Below are positions 17,704 to 27,220 of a stretch of 64,000 nt of DNA, one piece after another. The notes below the pieces were generated by a model, which saw nothing but the letters and a program-made list of their open reading frames with translations, ran no database searches and was not told the DNA's origin. Every line of letters starts with the position of its first letter. The first letter of the stretch is position 1. The translations under genes were made by a program, and so were the position numbers. Source of the stretch: Pseudomonas sp. P8_241 (lineage in GTDB: Bacteria > Pseudomonadota > Gammaproteobacteria > Pseudomonadales > Pseudomonadaceae). Location of the stretch: assembly GCF_034008315.1 (NCBI RefSeq), contig NZ_CP125377.1, positions 620,001 to 684,000 on the forward strand, in the 5' to 3' direction.

Positions 17704-20397
17704 TCAGGCGATTGGGCCGCGCGGATAGCGTTTGAGCTTTTCGATCAGCTCATTGCCCGGGATCGGACGGTCGAACAGATAACCCTGGCCGACGTCGCAG
17801 CGGTGACGGCGCAGGAACGACAACTGTTCAGCAGTTTCGACGCCTTCAGCCACGACCTTGAGCTTCAGGTTGTGGGCCATGGCGATCACCGCGGAGGTGA
17901 TTTCCATGTCGTCCTGGTTGTCCGGGATTTCGTGGATGAAGCTTCTATCAATCTTGATGATGTCGATGGGGAATTTTTTCAAGTAGCTGAGCGACGAGTA
18001 ACCGGTGCCAAAGTCGTCCATGGCCAGCGTCAGGCCCAGGCGCTTCAACTGATCGAGCTGCAAGTGCGTGTCTTCGGTGGCCTCCAGCAGCAGGCCTTCG
18101 GTCAGCTCCAACTCCAGCAGGTGAGCGGGCAGGGCTTCTTCCTTGAGGATGTTGGCGATAGATGCCACCAGATCCGGGTCGGAGAACTGCTTGGGCGACA
18201 GGTTGATTGCCACCTGCAAGTTGCCCAGGCCGGCAGCGGCCAGGGCTTTGCTCATGCGGCAGGCCTGACGGGCGATCCATTTGCCGATCGGAATGATCAG
18301 GCCGGTTTCTTCGGCCACGCTGATGAACTGGTCCGGGCGGATCATGCCTTTTTCCGGATGGTCCCAGCGCAGCAGCGCTTCCATCCCCAACAGGCGACCG
18401 CTGCGCAGGCACAGCTTGGGTTGGTAAAACACGTCGAGTTCGTTTTGGGTCAGAGCGCGGCGCAGATTGTTTTCGACGAACAACTTGTAGCTCGCCTCGG
18501 CGTTCAACGCTTCGGTGAACACCTGCACCTGATGTTTGCCGTTGGCCTTGGCTTTATGCAACGCCAAGCCGGCGTTGCGCATCAATGTTTGCGGGTCGCG
18601 CCCGTGCAGCGGGGCGCAGGCCAGGCCGACGGAGCCGGTGACGCTGATCAACTGGTTGTCGACGAACATCGGCTTGTCGAGGGTCGCCAGCAATTGGTTG
18701 GCCACTTGCTGGCCCACTGAAAGATCGCTGTTATCGAGCAATACGGCGAATTCGTTACTGGCAAAGCGCGCCAGGCTGCCGCTGGGGATCAAGCTGTTGC
18801 GCAGGCGTCGGGCCAGGCTGATCAGCAGTTTGTCGCCGGTCTGGTGGCCGAGGCTGTCGTTGATCCGCTTGAAGTTGTCGATGTCCACCAGCAACAGGCT
18901 GACCGGCGCATCGCTGTCCCGGGCAAAGCGTTCATCGAGGTTGCGGATAAACGCCGGACGATTGCCGAGGTTGGTCAGGTTATCGGTGTAGGCCAGGCGC
19001 TCGATGCGTTGCTGAGCGAGCTTGGTTTGCGTGATGTCTTCGTAGATGCCGATGTAATGGGTCAGTTCGCGGTTGTCGCCGTAGACCTTGGAGATCGACA
19101 ACTGGCCCCAGTAGGGTTCGAGGTTCTTGCGGCGGCTTTTGAATTCGCCTTGCCAGCTGTTGCTCTTGGCCAGCGCTGAAGGCGCATCGAACAGCAATTC
19201 ACTGAGATTTTCCAGGGCCGGTAGTTCTGACAGCCGCTGACCGTGGACTTCTTCGGTGCTGTACTGGGTGATCGCGGTGAAGCTCGGGTTGACGTACTCG
19301 ACAACGCCATCGCAATTGACCAGCAGAAAGGCGTTGGCGCTTTGCTCGACCGCTCGCTGGAACAGGTGCAAGGCGCTGGTCGCGGTGCGTCGATTGTGGT
19401 TGCTGATGACCTGGGCAAACTGATCCGCCAGTTCGCCGGCAAAGGCGATTTCATCGGACTGCCAGGCGCGGGTCGCACCGGTCTGTTCCAGGCACAGCAC
19501 GCCCACCACTTGGCCGTCGACGCGAATACTGGCGTCGAGCATCGCATTGACGTCGCGCGGGCGCAGGCGTTCGGCCATTTCCCGGGTGCGCGGGTCGCGC
19601 ATGGCGTTGTGCGCGTCGATGGCGCGACCGGTGTGCAAGGCGTCTAGGTAGTCGGGGAACACGCTGATATCGATCGACTCCGGCAGCACATATTCCTGAG
19701 TCGTGCGGTGATAGGCCGAGATCGGCACCAGCTGCGAGCCTTCGAGGTGCCACAGGCTGGCGCAATCGATTTCGTAGATGTCACAGGCGCTGCGGGTGAT
19801 CAGTTCGGCGGCTTCTTGCAGGGATTTGTTACTGGTATAGCGTTGGCGGGTCAGCAACAGGATGAGATCCTGCTGGGCGCGCGCACGATCCAGGTGCAGC
19901 AGTTGCTCCTGTTGCGTCCGTTGATTGAGCTCAAGGGCGATTTGCAGGCGCGAGTTCTGGGTTTCAAGGTCCAGGGCTGGTTGCAGGGGGGAATCTTCGA
20001 ACACCCCGTCGATGACCAGCAGGTAGCCACGCAACAAATGTCGATTGTGTTGTTTAAAGGCTTCGCCCATTTCCAGCAGGTTCAGGGAGCCGGAGGCGGT
20101 GTGCAGGGTGTAGCGGATCAGATAATGCGTGCCTTCGCTCAGTTGATGCTGGACCGCGTCATGTAACTGATAGCGTGCTTCGGGTTCCATCAGGCTGGCG
20201 TAGGGCGAGCCGACCAGCGCACAAAGCTCCATGGCCGGCAGACCGAACTGGCGCTCGCAATTGGGGTCGAGAAACAGCAGCGCCCAGCTCGGTTCATTAA
20301 GCCGTTCGAAACGCAGCATGCCGAGCCGCGAGGGCACAGGCAACTGCGTCACTACCTCGGCCACCATACGGCTGGCGGCATCGGGTTGGCTTTTCAT
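17704..20397 (-). CDS. dipA: GAF-PAS-GGDEF-EAL c-di-GMP phosphodiesterase DipA
   Basis: 897 residues, cytosolic. In order: an N-terminal PAS-like region (about 20-150), a GAF domain (about 190-350, CASLWHLEGSQLV, GVLCLEQTGATRAW), a PAS domain (about 365-480, AVEQSANAFLLVNCDGVVEY), a GGDEF domain whose active site is degenerate (ASNEF in LARFASNEFAVLL), and an EAL domain with intact EALLRW, NLSPKQF, DDFGTGYSSL and KIDRSFI. The combination predicts c-di-GMP hydrolysis with the GGDEF half as a regulatory module. The degenerate ASNEF and the place beside msrA and aceEF match P. aeruginosa DipA (PA5017), needed for biofilm dispersal. The start at 20397 (MKSQPDAASRM) is chosen over one 38 codons upstream; its ribosome site is weak. 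Confidence 0.88.
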   Translation of the reverse strand: MKSQPDAASRMVAEVVTQLPVPSRLGMLRFERLNEPSWALLFLDPNCERQFGLPAMELCALVGSPYASLMEPEARYQLHDAVQHQLSEGTHYLIRYTLHTASGSLNLLEMGEAFKQHNRHLLRGYLLVIDGVFEDSPLQPALDLETQNSRLQIALELNQRTQQEQLLHLDRARAQQDLILLLTRQRYTSNKSLQEAAELITRSACDIYEIDCASLWHLEGSQLVPISAYHRTTQEYVLPESIDISVFPDYLDALHTGRAIDAHNAMRDPRTREMAERLRPRDVNAMLDASIRVDGQVVGVLCLEQTGATRAWQSDEIAFAGELADQFAQVISNHNRRTATSALHLFQRAVEQSANAFLLVNCDGVVEYVNPSFTAITQYSTEEVHGQRLSELPALENLSELLFDAPSALAKSNSWQGEFKSRRKNLEPYWGQLSISKVYGDNRELTHYIGIYEDITQTKLAQQRIERLAYTDNLTNLGNRPAFIRNLDERFARDSDAPVSLLLVDIDNFKRINDSLGHQTGDKLLISLARRLRNSLIPSGSLARFASNEFAVLLDNSDLSVGQQVANQLLATLDKPMFVDNQLISVTGSVGLACAPLHGRDPQTLMRNAGLALHKAKANGKHQVQVFTEALNAEASYKLFVENNLRRALTQNELDVFYQPKLCLRSGRLLGMEALLRWDHPEKGMIRPDQFISVAEETGLIIPIGKWIARQACRMSKALAAAGLGNLQVAINLSPKQFSDPDLVASIANILKEEALPAHLLELELTEGLLLEATEDTHLQLDQLKRLGLTLAMDDFGTGYSSLSYLKKFPIDIIKIDRSFIHEIPDNQDDMEITSAVIAMAHNLKLKVVAEGVETAEQLSFLRRHRCDVGQGYLFDRPIPGNELIEKLKRYPRGPIA

Positions 20398-20624
20398 GGA
20401 GGGAAACTCGCTTCGAAATTGCTGAACGCGCCGGGCTCTCGCCCTCTTTACTGTTGCCAGCGGCAAGGTTGCATCATTGCAGCACCGACTGACAAGAGTG
20501 ATGGAGGCCAAGTGCTATAAGAATATGTCGGCAGGCGAAAAGATTTCTGCAGTTTGCGGCAAAAGTATTGCTATTGATCAGGTCGAAGCCTTGGCGCCGT
20601 ATCGAAAGCTGCGATTTTTTGCCA

Positions 20625-22031
20625 TTAACGCAAATCAATGTCTGTCGATTGCAGTAATTTGCCCTCCTGATCGTGGTAATTGACCTGAATGCGTTCTGCA
20701 TCGATGACCAGGTGTGCGAAGTTATCCTGACTGATGACTTTGCCCGTCAATTCTTGCCGATATTCGCCTGCGTCGTTCCGTACCAGCGGTTGGTCGAGGA
20801 TAAAGCTGGATCGACGGGCGTGGGGCAGCAGTCTGGAGTTGCACAATGGCGACGACACGATGGTGTGTACCTCGAAGTCCGGGTCTTCGCTGTGGGTCAG
20901 TCGACTGGTCAGGGAGCCGTGGACGTCACCGGAAACGAAAATGACATTTTTCAGCCGGTGCGAACGAATGGTTTCAAGCAACCGCAGCCGTTGTCCGGGA
21001 AAGCCGGCCCAGGCGTCATCTCCATCTTGTTTGGCGTCAGGAAAGAACATCACGCTGGTTACTATCATCTTGACCCGAGCAGGGCTGCTGATCAGCCATT
21101 GGCACAAGGCATTTTCCTGCTCCACATCAAGGATGCGTCGATCATCGGCGGACAGATTACGTCGGGAACGACTATCGGTGACGAACCATTCGATATCGCC
21201 ATCGGTGAATTGGTACCAATAGTGCTTCGGATTTCGGCTGATTCGGCCATCGTGAAGTATTTCAAATGCCGGGCTGTGACTGGCTTGATATAACTCGTAA
21301 GCGGTGATGGCGTTTGTATATAGAATGTTATCGCTTGGCCTTTTATTTTTCGGCCAGTTGTCTTCGATTTCATGATCGTCGAGGATCATGTAAGTCGATA
21401 CATTGGCCATTAATCGGGAGATATTCGGCTGGGAGAAAGCTGCACGGTATTTTGCCAGGATTTGCTGAAACTCTCGGTCGGGCGCGAAAAAATTCAAGTC
21501 ATCGACATAGATCTGATCGCCAGTCATCAACATCGCGCTGACCGGCGGCTCGGCTTGCTGTGCCATTTGTGTAATCGAGGCAAATATCCGGTCGCCCAGA
21601 TGTGGCGCCGAGGGGATGCCGGCGGTCATACGCAAGTAACGACATGAGCCGACGAAATAGGCTCGAGGTGTGCCGGCCGAGCCAGACCGGGTGCGCAGGC
21701 GATAAAGTTCCTGCGGCCATTGCAGCGGCAATTCGTGCACCGATTTTACTGTGTGCTCGACATTCGTGGTGTTGAACCAGCCGGCTTGATACTCATAGTC
21801 GGTATCGTGACCAAGACCGCGGATTACAATGACATCAGACATATCTCGCGTCGCATCAAGTTTGGCGAATATCCCTTTTGACCATCTCTCCTCGCCGCGT
21901 ACGCGGTAACGAATGCCTGCAAACGTCAATGCACTTTCATGTAACTTGCCACGCAGAAAAACTCGTGCCTCGTCAGTAGTTATGTGGCCAAGAATTGGGC
22001 CGACGGTGGGTTTTAGCATGTTCGCGTCCAT
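20625..22031 (-). CDS. PhoD-like metallophosphatase
   Basis: 468 residues with the PhoD/MPP catalytic set: MTGDQIYVDD, ILDDHEIEDNWP, and SGDVHGSLTSRL near the C-terminus. An N-terminal beta-domain (GHITTDEARVFLRGK) is typical of PhoD-like proteins. No signal peptide or Tat motif is seen at MDANMLKPTVGPILG, so a cytoplasmic location is likely, unlike classical secreted PhoD. Substrate unknown (phosphodiester or phosphomonoester). The gene is visibly less GC-rich than its neighbours and sits between aceF and dipA, which are adjacent in P. aeruginosa as I recall. This suggests insertion of an accessory gene. Confidence 0.8.
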   Translation of the reverse strand: MDANMLKPTVGPILGHITTDEARVFLRGKLHESALTFAGIRYRVRGEERWSKGIFAKLDATRDMSDVIVIRGLGHDTDYEYQAGWFNTTNVEHTVKSVHELPLQWPQELYRLRTRSGSAGTPRAYFVGSCRYLRMTAGIPSAPHLGDRIFASITQMAQQAEPPVSAMLMTGDQIYVDDLNFFAPDREFQQILAKYRAAFSQPNISRLMANVSTYMILDDHEIEDNWPKNKRPSDNILYTNAITAYELYQASHSPAFEILHDGRISRNPKHYWYQFTDGDIEWFVTDSRSRRNLSADDRRILDVEQENALCQWLISSPARVKMIVTSVMFFPDAKQDGDDAWAGFPGQRLRLLETIRSHRLKNVIFVSGDVHGSLTSRLTHSEDPDFEVHTIVSSPLCNSRLLPHARRSSFILDQPLVRNDAGEYRQELTGKVISQDNFAHLVIDAERIQVNYHDQEGKLLQSTDIDLR

Positions 22032-22194
22032 TCGATTTCAACGAAATAAATAAAAGGTGTTTTTGGGTGTTCAATAACTTTGAAACTAGGATTACTTATT
22101 GGACATGAAAAAATACCTGGTCGAAATGGATTCGACTTGTAGCCCATATCAGCCACAAATGTAGGAACATACTTTTAATCGTTAAATTTCAGGC

Positions 22195-22288
22195 AAAAAA
22201 AGCCCCGCCAAATTGGCAGGGTTGAGGTACGAGCGTGGCGCTCGGAAACTTGAAATGCGAGCGGCCCTCCTGTGAAGGAGGGCCGCTC
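22195..22288 (-). terminator. aceF 3' region: three hairpins ending in a T-run terminator
   Basis: Read on the minus strand after the aceF stop: a 12-bp stem (GAGCGGCCCTCC, 22259-22270, with 22277-22288), a small GAGCG/CGCTC hairpin (22231-22243), and a final stem (22202-22209 with 22215-22221) followed by T7 (plus-strand A7 at 22195-22201). The last is the likely Rho-independent terminator. The first, strongest stem could protect the 3' end. Confidence 0.8.
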
Positions 22289-22292
22289 GGTA

Positions 22293-24239
22293 TTACAGAA
22301 GCATGGTGCGGATATCGCCCAGCAGATCGCTCAGGCGCTTGGTGAAGCGTGCAGCAGCGGCGCCGTTGATCACACGGTGATCGTAGGACAGCGACAGCGG
22401 CAGCATCAGTTTCGGCTGGAAGGCTTTGCCGTCCCAGACTGGCTGGATGGTTGCCTTGGAAACACCGAGGATCGCCACTTCCGGCGCGTTGACGATCGGC
22501 GTGAAGCCGGTGCCGCCAATGTGGCCGAGGCTGGAAATGGTGAAGCAAGCACCTTGCATCTCGTCGGAGGAGAGCTTCTTGGTCCGGGCTTTTTCAGCCA
22601 GGGAAGCAGCTTCGGCGGCCAGTTGCAGCAGGCTCTTCTGATCGACGTTCTTGATGACTGGTACCAGCAGGCCATCCGGGGTGTCGACGGCGAAGCCGAT
22701 GTTCACGTATTTCTTGCGGATGATCGCTTTGCCGCTTGGCGCCAGCGAACTGTTGAAGTCCGGCAGTTCCTTGAGCAGGTGCGCGCAGGTCTTGAGCAGC
22801 AACGGCAGGATGGTCAGCTTGACGCCGGCCTTCTCTGCAACGGCTTTCTGGGCAACACGGAACGCTTCGAGTTCGGTGATATCCGCCGAGTCGAATTGTG
22901 TCACGTGCGGCACGTTCAGCCAGCTGCGGTGCAGGTTGGCGGCGCCGACCTGCATCAGGCGGGTCATCGGCACTTCTTCGATTTCACCGAAGCGGCTGAA
23001 GTCTACGACCGGAATCGGCGGGATGCCCGCGCCACCGGTTGCGCCAGCAGCAGCGGCTGGTGCTTCCTTGGCCTTCTGCATCATGGCTTTGACGTAGACC
23101 TGCACGTCTTCCTTCAGGATGCGACCGTGCGGACCGCTGGCGCCAACGGCACTCAGCTCGACGCCGAATTCACGGGCCAGTTGACGCACGGCAGGGCCGG
23201 CGTGAACTTTTGCACCAGGCTTGGCTGGCGCGGCGACCGGGGCAGCAGGTGCAGCGGCGGCCGGAGCAGCCGCGGCTGGAGTCGGTGCGCTTGGAGCGGC
23301 AGCGGCAGGTGCCGGAGCAGCAGCCGGCGCAGCGCCTTTGACTTTCAGCTTGAGGATCAGGTCGCCGGTACCGACTTCGTCATCGAGCTTGATGGAAACA
23401 CTTTCCACCACGCCAGCGGCTGGCGATGGGATTTCCATGCTCGCCTTGTCGGATTCCAGGGTGATCAGCGACTGGTCGGCGGCAACGGTGTCGCCAGCCT
23501 TGACCAGTACTTCGATGATCTTGGCCTTGCCCGCCGAACCGATGTCCGGCACGTGGATGTCCTGAACGCTGTCAGCCACCGGAGCAGCCGGAGCTGCTGC
23601 AGGAGCAGGCGCAGCGGCGGCAGCTGGAGCGGCAGCCTGGGCCGGAGCAGCAGTCGGTGCCGCAGCACCCGCCACTTCCAGGTCCAGAATCAGGTCGCCG
23701 GTGCCGACTTCGTCGTTGAGCTTGACGTTGATGGCCTTGACCACGCCAGCGGCGGGCGACGGGATTTCCATGCTCGCCTTGTCGGACTCCAGGGTGATCA
23801 GCGACTGATCAGCCGCGACAGTGTCGCCGACCTTGACCTGGATCTCGATGATCTGGGCCTTGCCCGACGAACCGATGTCCGGCACGTGCACTTGCTGAAC
23901 GCTGGCGGCAGCCGGTGCAGCAGCAGGAGCAGCGGCGGCAGGCGCAGCAGCCGGTTGGGCTTCAGCCTTGGCCGCTGGGGCAGCCGCAGGGGCCGCAGCA
24001 GCGGCACCTTCGACTTCCAGCTCAAGCAGCTCGTCGCCTTCTTTCAGGCGATCGCCCAGCTTCACTTTCAGGCTCTTGATGATACCGGCCTTCGGCGCAG
24101 GCACTTCCATGCTCGCCTTGTCCGATTCAAGCGTCAGGATGCTCTGGTCGGCTTCGATACGGTCGCCGACCTTCACAAACAGTTCAATTACTTCACCTTC
24201 ACCGCTGCCGATGTCAGGTACGCGAATGAGTTCGCTCAC
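22293..24239 (-). CDS. aceF: Pyruvate dehydrogenase E2, dihydrolipoyllysine acetyltransferase
   Basis: 648 residues. Core of the pyruvate dehydrogenase complex, transferring the acetyl group from lipoyl-lysine to CoA. Three lipoyl domains (about 2-75, 118-190, 230-305) each show the lipoylation site ESDKASME. They are separated by long Ala/Pro linkers. A peripheral-subunit-binding domain follows (AGPAVRQLAREFGVELSAV, GRILKEDVQVYV), then the catalytic domain with the DHR motif near the C-terminus (SLSYDHRVINGAAAARF). It is 11 bases downstream of aceE in one operon. Confidence 0.97.
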   Translation of the reverse strand: MSELIRVPDIGSGEGEVIELFVKVGDRIEADQSILTLESDKASMEVPAPKAGIIKSLKVKLGDRLKEGDELLELEVEGAAAAAPAAAPAAKAEAQPAAAPAAAAPAAAPAAASVQQVHVPDIGSSGKAQIIEIQVKVGDTVAADQSLITLESDKASMEIPSPAAGVVKAINVKLNDEVGTGDLILDLEVAGAAAPTAAPAQAAAPAAAAAPAPAAAPAAPVADSVQDIHVPDIGSAGKAKIIEVLVKAGDTVAADQSLITLESDKASMEIPSPAAGVVESVSIKLDDEVGTGDLILKLKVKGAAPAAAPAPAAAAPSAPTPAAAAPAAAAPAAPVAAPAKPGAKVHAGPAVRQLAREFGVELSAVGASGPHGRILKEDVQVYVKAMMQKAKEAPAAAAGATGGAGIPPIPVVDFSRFGEIEEVPMTRLMQVGAANLHRSWLNVPHVTQFDSADITELEAFRVAQKAVAEKAGVKLTILPLLLKTCAHLLKELPDFNSSLAPSGKAIIRKKYVNIGFAVDTPDGLLVPVIKNVDQKSLLQLAAEAASLAEKARTKKLSSDEMQGACFTISSLGHIGGTGFTPIVNAPEVAILGVSKATIQPVWDGKAFQPKLMLPLSLSYDHRVINGAAAARFTKRLSDLLGDIRTMLL

Positions 24240-24250
24240 AGAATCTCTCC

Positions 24251-26896
24251 TCAGCAGTCCAGTGGGTTGCGTTTTTCCGGGTTGATACCGAACTTGGTGA
24301 TGGCTTCAGCCACAACCTTGGGTTCGATGTCACCACGGTCAGCCAATGCTTCCAGGGCTGCCAACACCACGAAATGACGGTCGACTTCGAAGAAATGACG
24401 CAGTTTCTTGCGGCTGTCGCTGCGGCCGAAACCGTCGGTGCCCAGGACTTTGAATTCCTTGACCGGTACCCACTGACGGATCTGCTCGGCGAACAGTTTC
24501 ATGTAGTCGGTAGACGCGATGACCGGACCTTTACGGCCGTTCAGGCACTCTTCGACGTAGCTCAGTTTAGGCTTCTGGCCCGGGTGCAGACGGTTGGTGC
24601 GCTCAACGGCCAGGCCGTCGCGACGCAGTTCGTTGAAGCTGGTAACGCTCCACACGTCAGCACCAACGTTGAACTCTTCACGCAGGATCTTCGCTGCTTC
24701 ACGGACTTCACGCAGGATGGTGCCGGAGCCCATCAGCTGAACGTGGTGCGCCGCTTCGCGGTTGTCTTCCTCGAGCAGGTACATGCCTTTCTTGATGCCT
24801 TCTTCGGCACCGGCCGGCATGGCTGGCTGCTGGTAGGACTCGTTCATCACGGTGATGTAGTAGAAGACGTCCTGTTGCTCTTCGGTCATCTTCTTCATGC
24901 CGTCCTGAATGATCACCGCCAGCTCGTAGCCGTAGGTTGGATCGTAGGTGCGGCAGTTCGGGATGGTCGAGGCCAGCAGGTGGCTGTGACCGTCTTCGTG
25001 TTGCAGGCCTTCACCGTTCAGGGTGGTACGGCCGGCGGTGCCGCCGATCAGGAAACCACGGGTACGGCTGTCGCCAGCGGCCCAGGCCAGGTCGCCGATA
25101 CGCTGGAAACCGAACATCGAGTAGAAGATGTAGAACGGCAGCATCGGCTGGTTGTGGCTGGAGTACGAAGTACCGGCGGCGATGAAGGAGCTCATGGCGC
25201 CCGCTTCGTTGATGCCTTCTTCGAGGATCTGGCCCTTCTGGTCTTCCTTGTAGAACATCACCTGGTCTTTATCGACTGGCTCGTAGAGCTGACCGACGGA
25301 CGAGTAGATGCCCAACTGACGGAACATGCCTTCCATACCGAAGGTACGGGCTTCGTCCGGGATGATCGGAACGATGCGCGGACCGATTTCCTTGTCCTTG
25401 ACCAGTTGCGCGAGGATGCGCACAAACGCCATGGTGGTGGAAATTTCACGGTCGCCCGAGCCGTCCAGGATCGCCTTGAGGGTGTCCAGTGGCGGGGTCG
25501 GAATGTTGAAGCTTTGCGCGCGGCGCTGTGGCACGAAACCGCCCAGTGCGGAACGGCGCTCGCTCAGGTAACGGGCTTCGGCGCTGCCTTCTTCCGGTTT
25601 GAAGAACGGCAGATTTTCGAGTTCGTCGTCTTTGACCGGGATGTCGAAACGATCGCGGAACAACTTCAGGCTTTCGACATCGACCTTCTTGGTGTTGTGC
25701 GCAGTGTTTTTCGCTTCGCCGGCACCGGTGCCATAACCTTTGATGGTCTTGGCCAGGATGACGGTCGGTTGTTCTTTGTGGTTGACCGCTTCGTGGTACG
25801 CCGCATAGACCTTGTACGGGTCGTGGCCGCCACGGTTGAGTTTCCAGATCTCGTCGTCGGACAGGTCTTCAACCATGGCCTTGAGTTCAGGCGTGTTGAA
25901 GAAGTGTTCACGTACGAACGCGCCGTCTTTGGCTTTGTAGTTCTGGTACTCGCCGTCGATGACTTCGTCCATGCGACGTTGCAGGATGCCGTCGACGTCC
26001 TTGGCAAGCAGTGGGTCCCAGAAACGGCCCCAGATGACTTTGGTCACGTTCCACTGAGCGCCGCGGAACACGCCTTCGAGTTCCTGGATGATCTTGCCGT
26101 TGCCGCGAACCGGGCCGTCGAGGCGCTGCAGGTTGCAGTTGATGACGAAGATCAGGTTGTCCAGCTTCTCGCGGCCGGCCAGGGAGATCGCACCCAGGGA
26201 TTCCGGCTCGTCGCACTCGCCGTCGCCCAGGAAGCACCAGACTTTCTGTTTGCCCGGCTGGATGAAACCGCGGTGTTCCAGGTACTTCATGAAGCGTGCC
26301 TGGTAGATCGCCTGGATCGGGCCCAGACCCATCGATACGGTCGGGAACTGCCAGAAGTCAGGCATCAGCCAAGGGTGCGGATAGGACGACAGGCCTTGAC
26401 CGTCGACTTCCTGGCGGAAGTTGTTCATCTGGTCTTCGGTGATGCGGCCTTCCATGAATGCGCGGGCGTAAACGCCTGGCGAGGTGTGGCCCTGGAAGTA
26501 GATCAGGTCACCGCCGTGTTCGTCGGTCGGGGCCTGGAAGAAATAGTTGAAGCCGATGTCATACAGGGTCGCACTGGAAGCGAAGCTGGAGATGTGACCG
26601 CCGAGGTCGGAATCTTTCAGGTTCGTACGCATTACCATGGCCATCGCGTTCCAGCGTACCAGCGAGCGAATGCGGCGTTCCATGAACAGGTCGCCAGGCA
26701 TGCGTGCTTCGTGGGTTACCGGGATGGTGTTGCGGTAAGGCGTGGTGATGGCGTAAGGCAACTGCGAACCGCTGCGGGTCGCGAGTTCACCCATACGGGT
26801 CATCAGATAGTGAGCACGGTCTTCGCCTTCTTTGTCGAGAACCGATTCCAGGGCGTCCAGCCATTCCTGGGTTTCGACGGGATCGAGGTCTTGCAT
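24251..26896 (-). CDS. aceE: Pyruvate dehydrogenase E1 component, homodimeric type
   Basis: 881 residues. TPP-dependent decarboxylation of pyruvate and acetyl transfer to the lipoyl groups of AceF. The TPP motif starts at LGDGECDEPESLGA and ends NLIFVINCNLQRL. Other blocks are VNCNLQRLDGPVRGNGKIIQ (in part), GHTSPGVYARAFMEGR, SYPHPWLMPDFWQFPTVS and, in the second half, EGLQHEDGHSHLLAS and TVMNESYQQPAMP. The ATG at 26896 has GGAG six bases ahead. The operon partner aceF follows at 11 bases. Two palindromic operator-like sites lie 112-176 bases upstream. Confidence 0.97.
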   Translation of the reverse strand: MQDLDPVETQEWLDALESVLDKEGEDRAHYLMTRMGELATRSGSQLPYAITTPYRNTIPVTHEARMPGDLFMERRIRSLVRWNAMAMVMRTNLKDSDLGGHISSFASSATLYDIGFNYFFQAPTDEHGGDLIYFQGHTSPGVYARAFMEGRITEDQMNNFRQEVDGQGLSSYPHPWLMPDFWQFPTVSMGLGPIQAIYQARFMKYLEHRGFIQPGKQKVWCFLGDGECDEPESLGAISLAGREKLDNLIFVINCNLQRLDGPVRGNGKIIQELEGVFRGAQWNVTKVIWGRFWDPLLAKDVDGILQRRMDEVIDGEYQNYKAKDGAFVREHFFNTPELKAMVEDLSDDEIWKLNRGGHDPYKVYAAYHEAVNHKEQPTVILAKTIKGYGTGAGEAKNTAHNTKKVDVESLKLFRDRFDIPVKDDELENLPFFKPEEGSAEARYLSERRSALGGFVPQRRAQSFNIPTPPLDTLKAILDGSGDREISTTMAFVRILAQLVKDKEIGPRIVPIIPDEARTFGMEGMFRQLGIYSSVGQLYEPVDKDQVMFYKEDQKGQILEEGINEAGAMSSFIAAGTSYSSHNQPMLPFYIFYSMFGFQRIGDLAWAAGDSRTRGFLIGGTAGRTTLNGEGLQHEDGHSHLLASTIPNCRTYDPTYGYELAVIIQDGMKKMTEEQQDVFYYITVMNESYQQPAMPAGAEEGIKKGMYLLEEDNREAAHHVQLMGSGTILREVREAAKILREEFNVGADVWSVTSFNELRRDGLAVERTNRLHPGQKPKLSYVEECLNGRKGPVIASTDYMKLFAEQIRQWVPVKEFKVLGTDGFGRSDSRKKLRHFFEVDRHFVVLAALEALADRGDIEPKVVAEAITKFGINPEKRNPLDC

Positions 26897-27007
26897 GGCT
26901 TGCTCCAGGGCGGAAAGGCTACCAGAATCGGTTGCCTGAGTTAGCGACTGGCCTTGTGGGCAGACGTTTTGAATTCTTGGATTGCCGACAGGTTGTTCCG
27001 GCGGCGT

Positions 27008-27072
27008 GTAGTTTTACTACAAATCTTCCGGCATTTCAGCCTTGGTAATGTATATACGAGTAGTAAAACTAC
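27008..27072. promoter_or_regulatory. Paired palindromic operator-like sites, GTAGT-N3-ACTAC
   Basis: GTAGTTTTACTAC (27008-27020) and GTAGTAAAACTAC (27060-27072) are exact reverse complements of each other, and each is itself palindromic with a 3-bp centre. Their centres are 52 bp apart, close to five helical turns. The AT-rich TATATA at 27051-27056 lies between them. The short GT/AC dyad with a 3-bp spacer resembles operators of FadR-subfamily GntR repressors such as PdhR (TGGTnnnACCA). A pyruvate-responsive regulator of aceEF is therefore the natural guess, but the protein is not in this window. Confidence 0.6.
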
Positions 27073-27220
27073 AGATGAGCGGCTTGTGGCCCCCGGCTGC
27101 GTTGTGAGAATAATCGTTAAGGTTGGTCTTTTTCCAACTCGAATAGGTGAAAGCTTGATGCTGGCTGCCAAAATAATAGAAATTTCAGCTATTTCTAACT
27201 TTTGTTCGACACTCCTTCAG

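Noticed and set aside
23221..24025. Low-complexity Ala/Pro-coding repeats as a possible mobile or repeat element
   Set aside because: They encode the interdomain linkers of AceF, a normal feature of E2 proteins.
22272..24377. Plus-strand frame of 701 codons with Ser/Arg-rich repeats
   Set aside because: The repeats are the complement of the Ala/Pro linkers and lipoyl domains of aceF.
24374..26944. Plus-strand frame of 856 codons
   Set aside because: Antisense shadow of aceE; no family resemblance.
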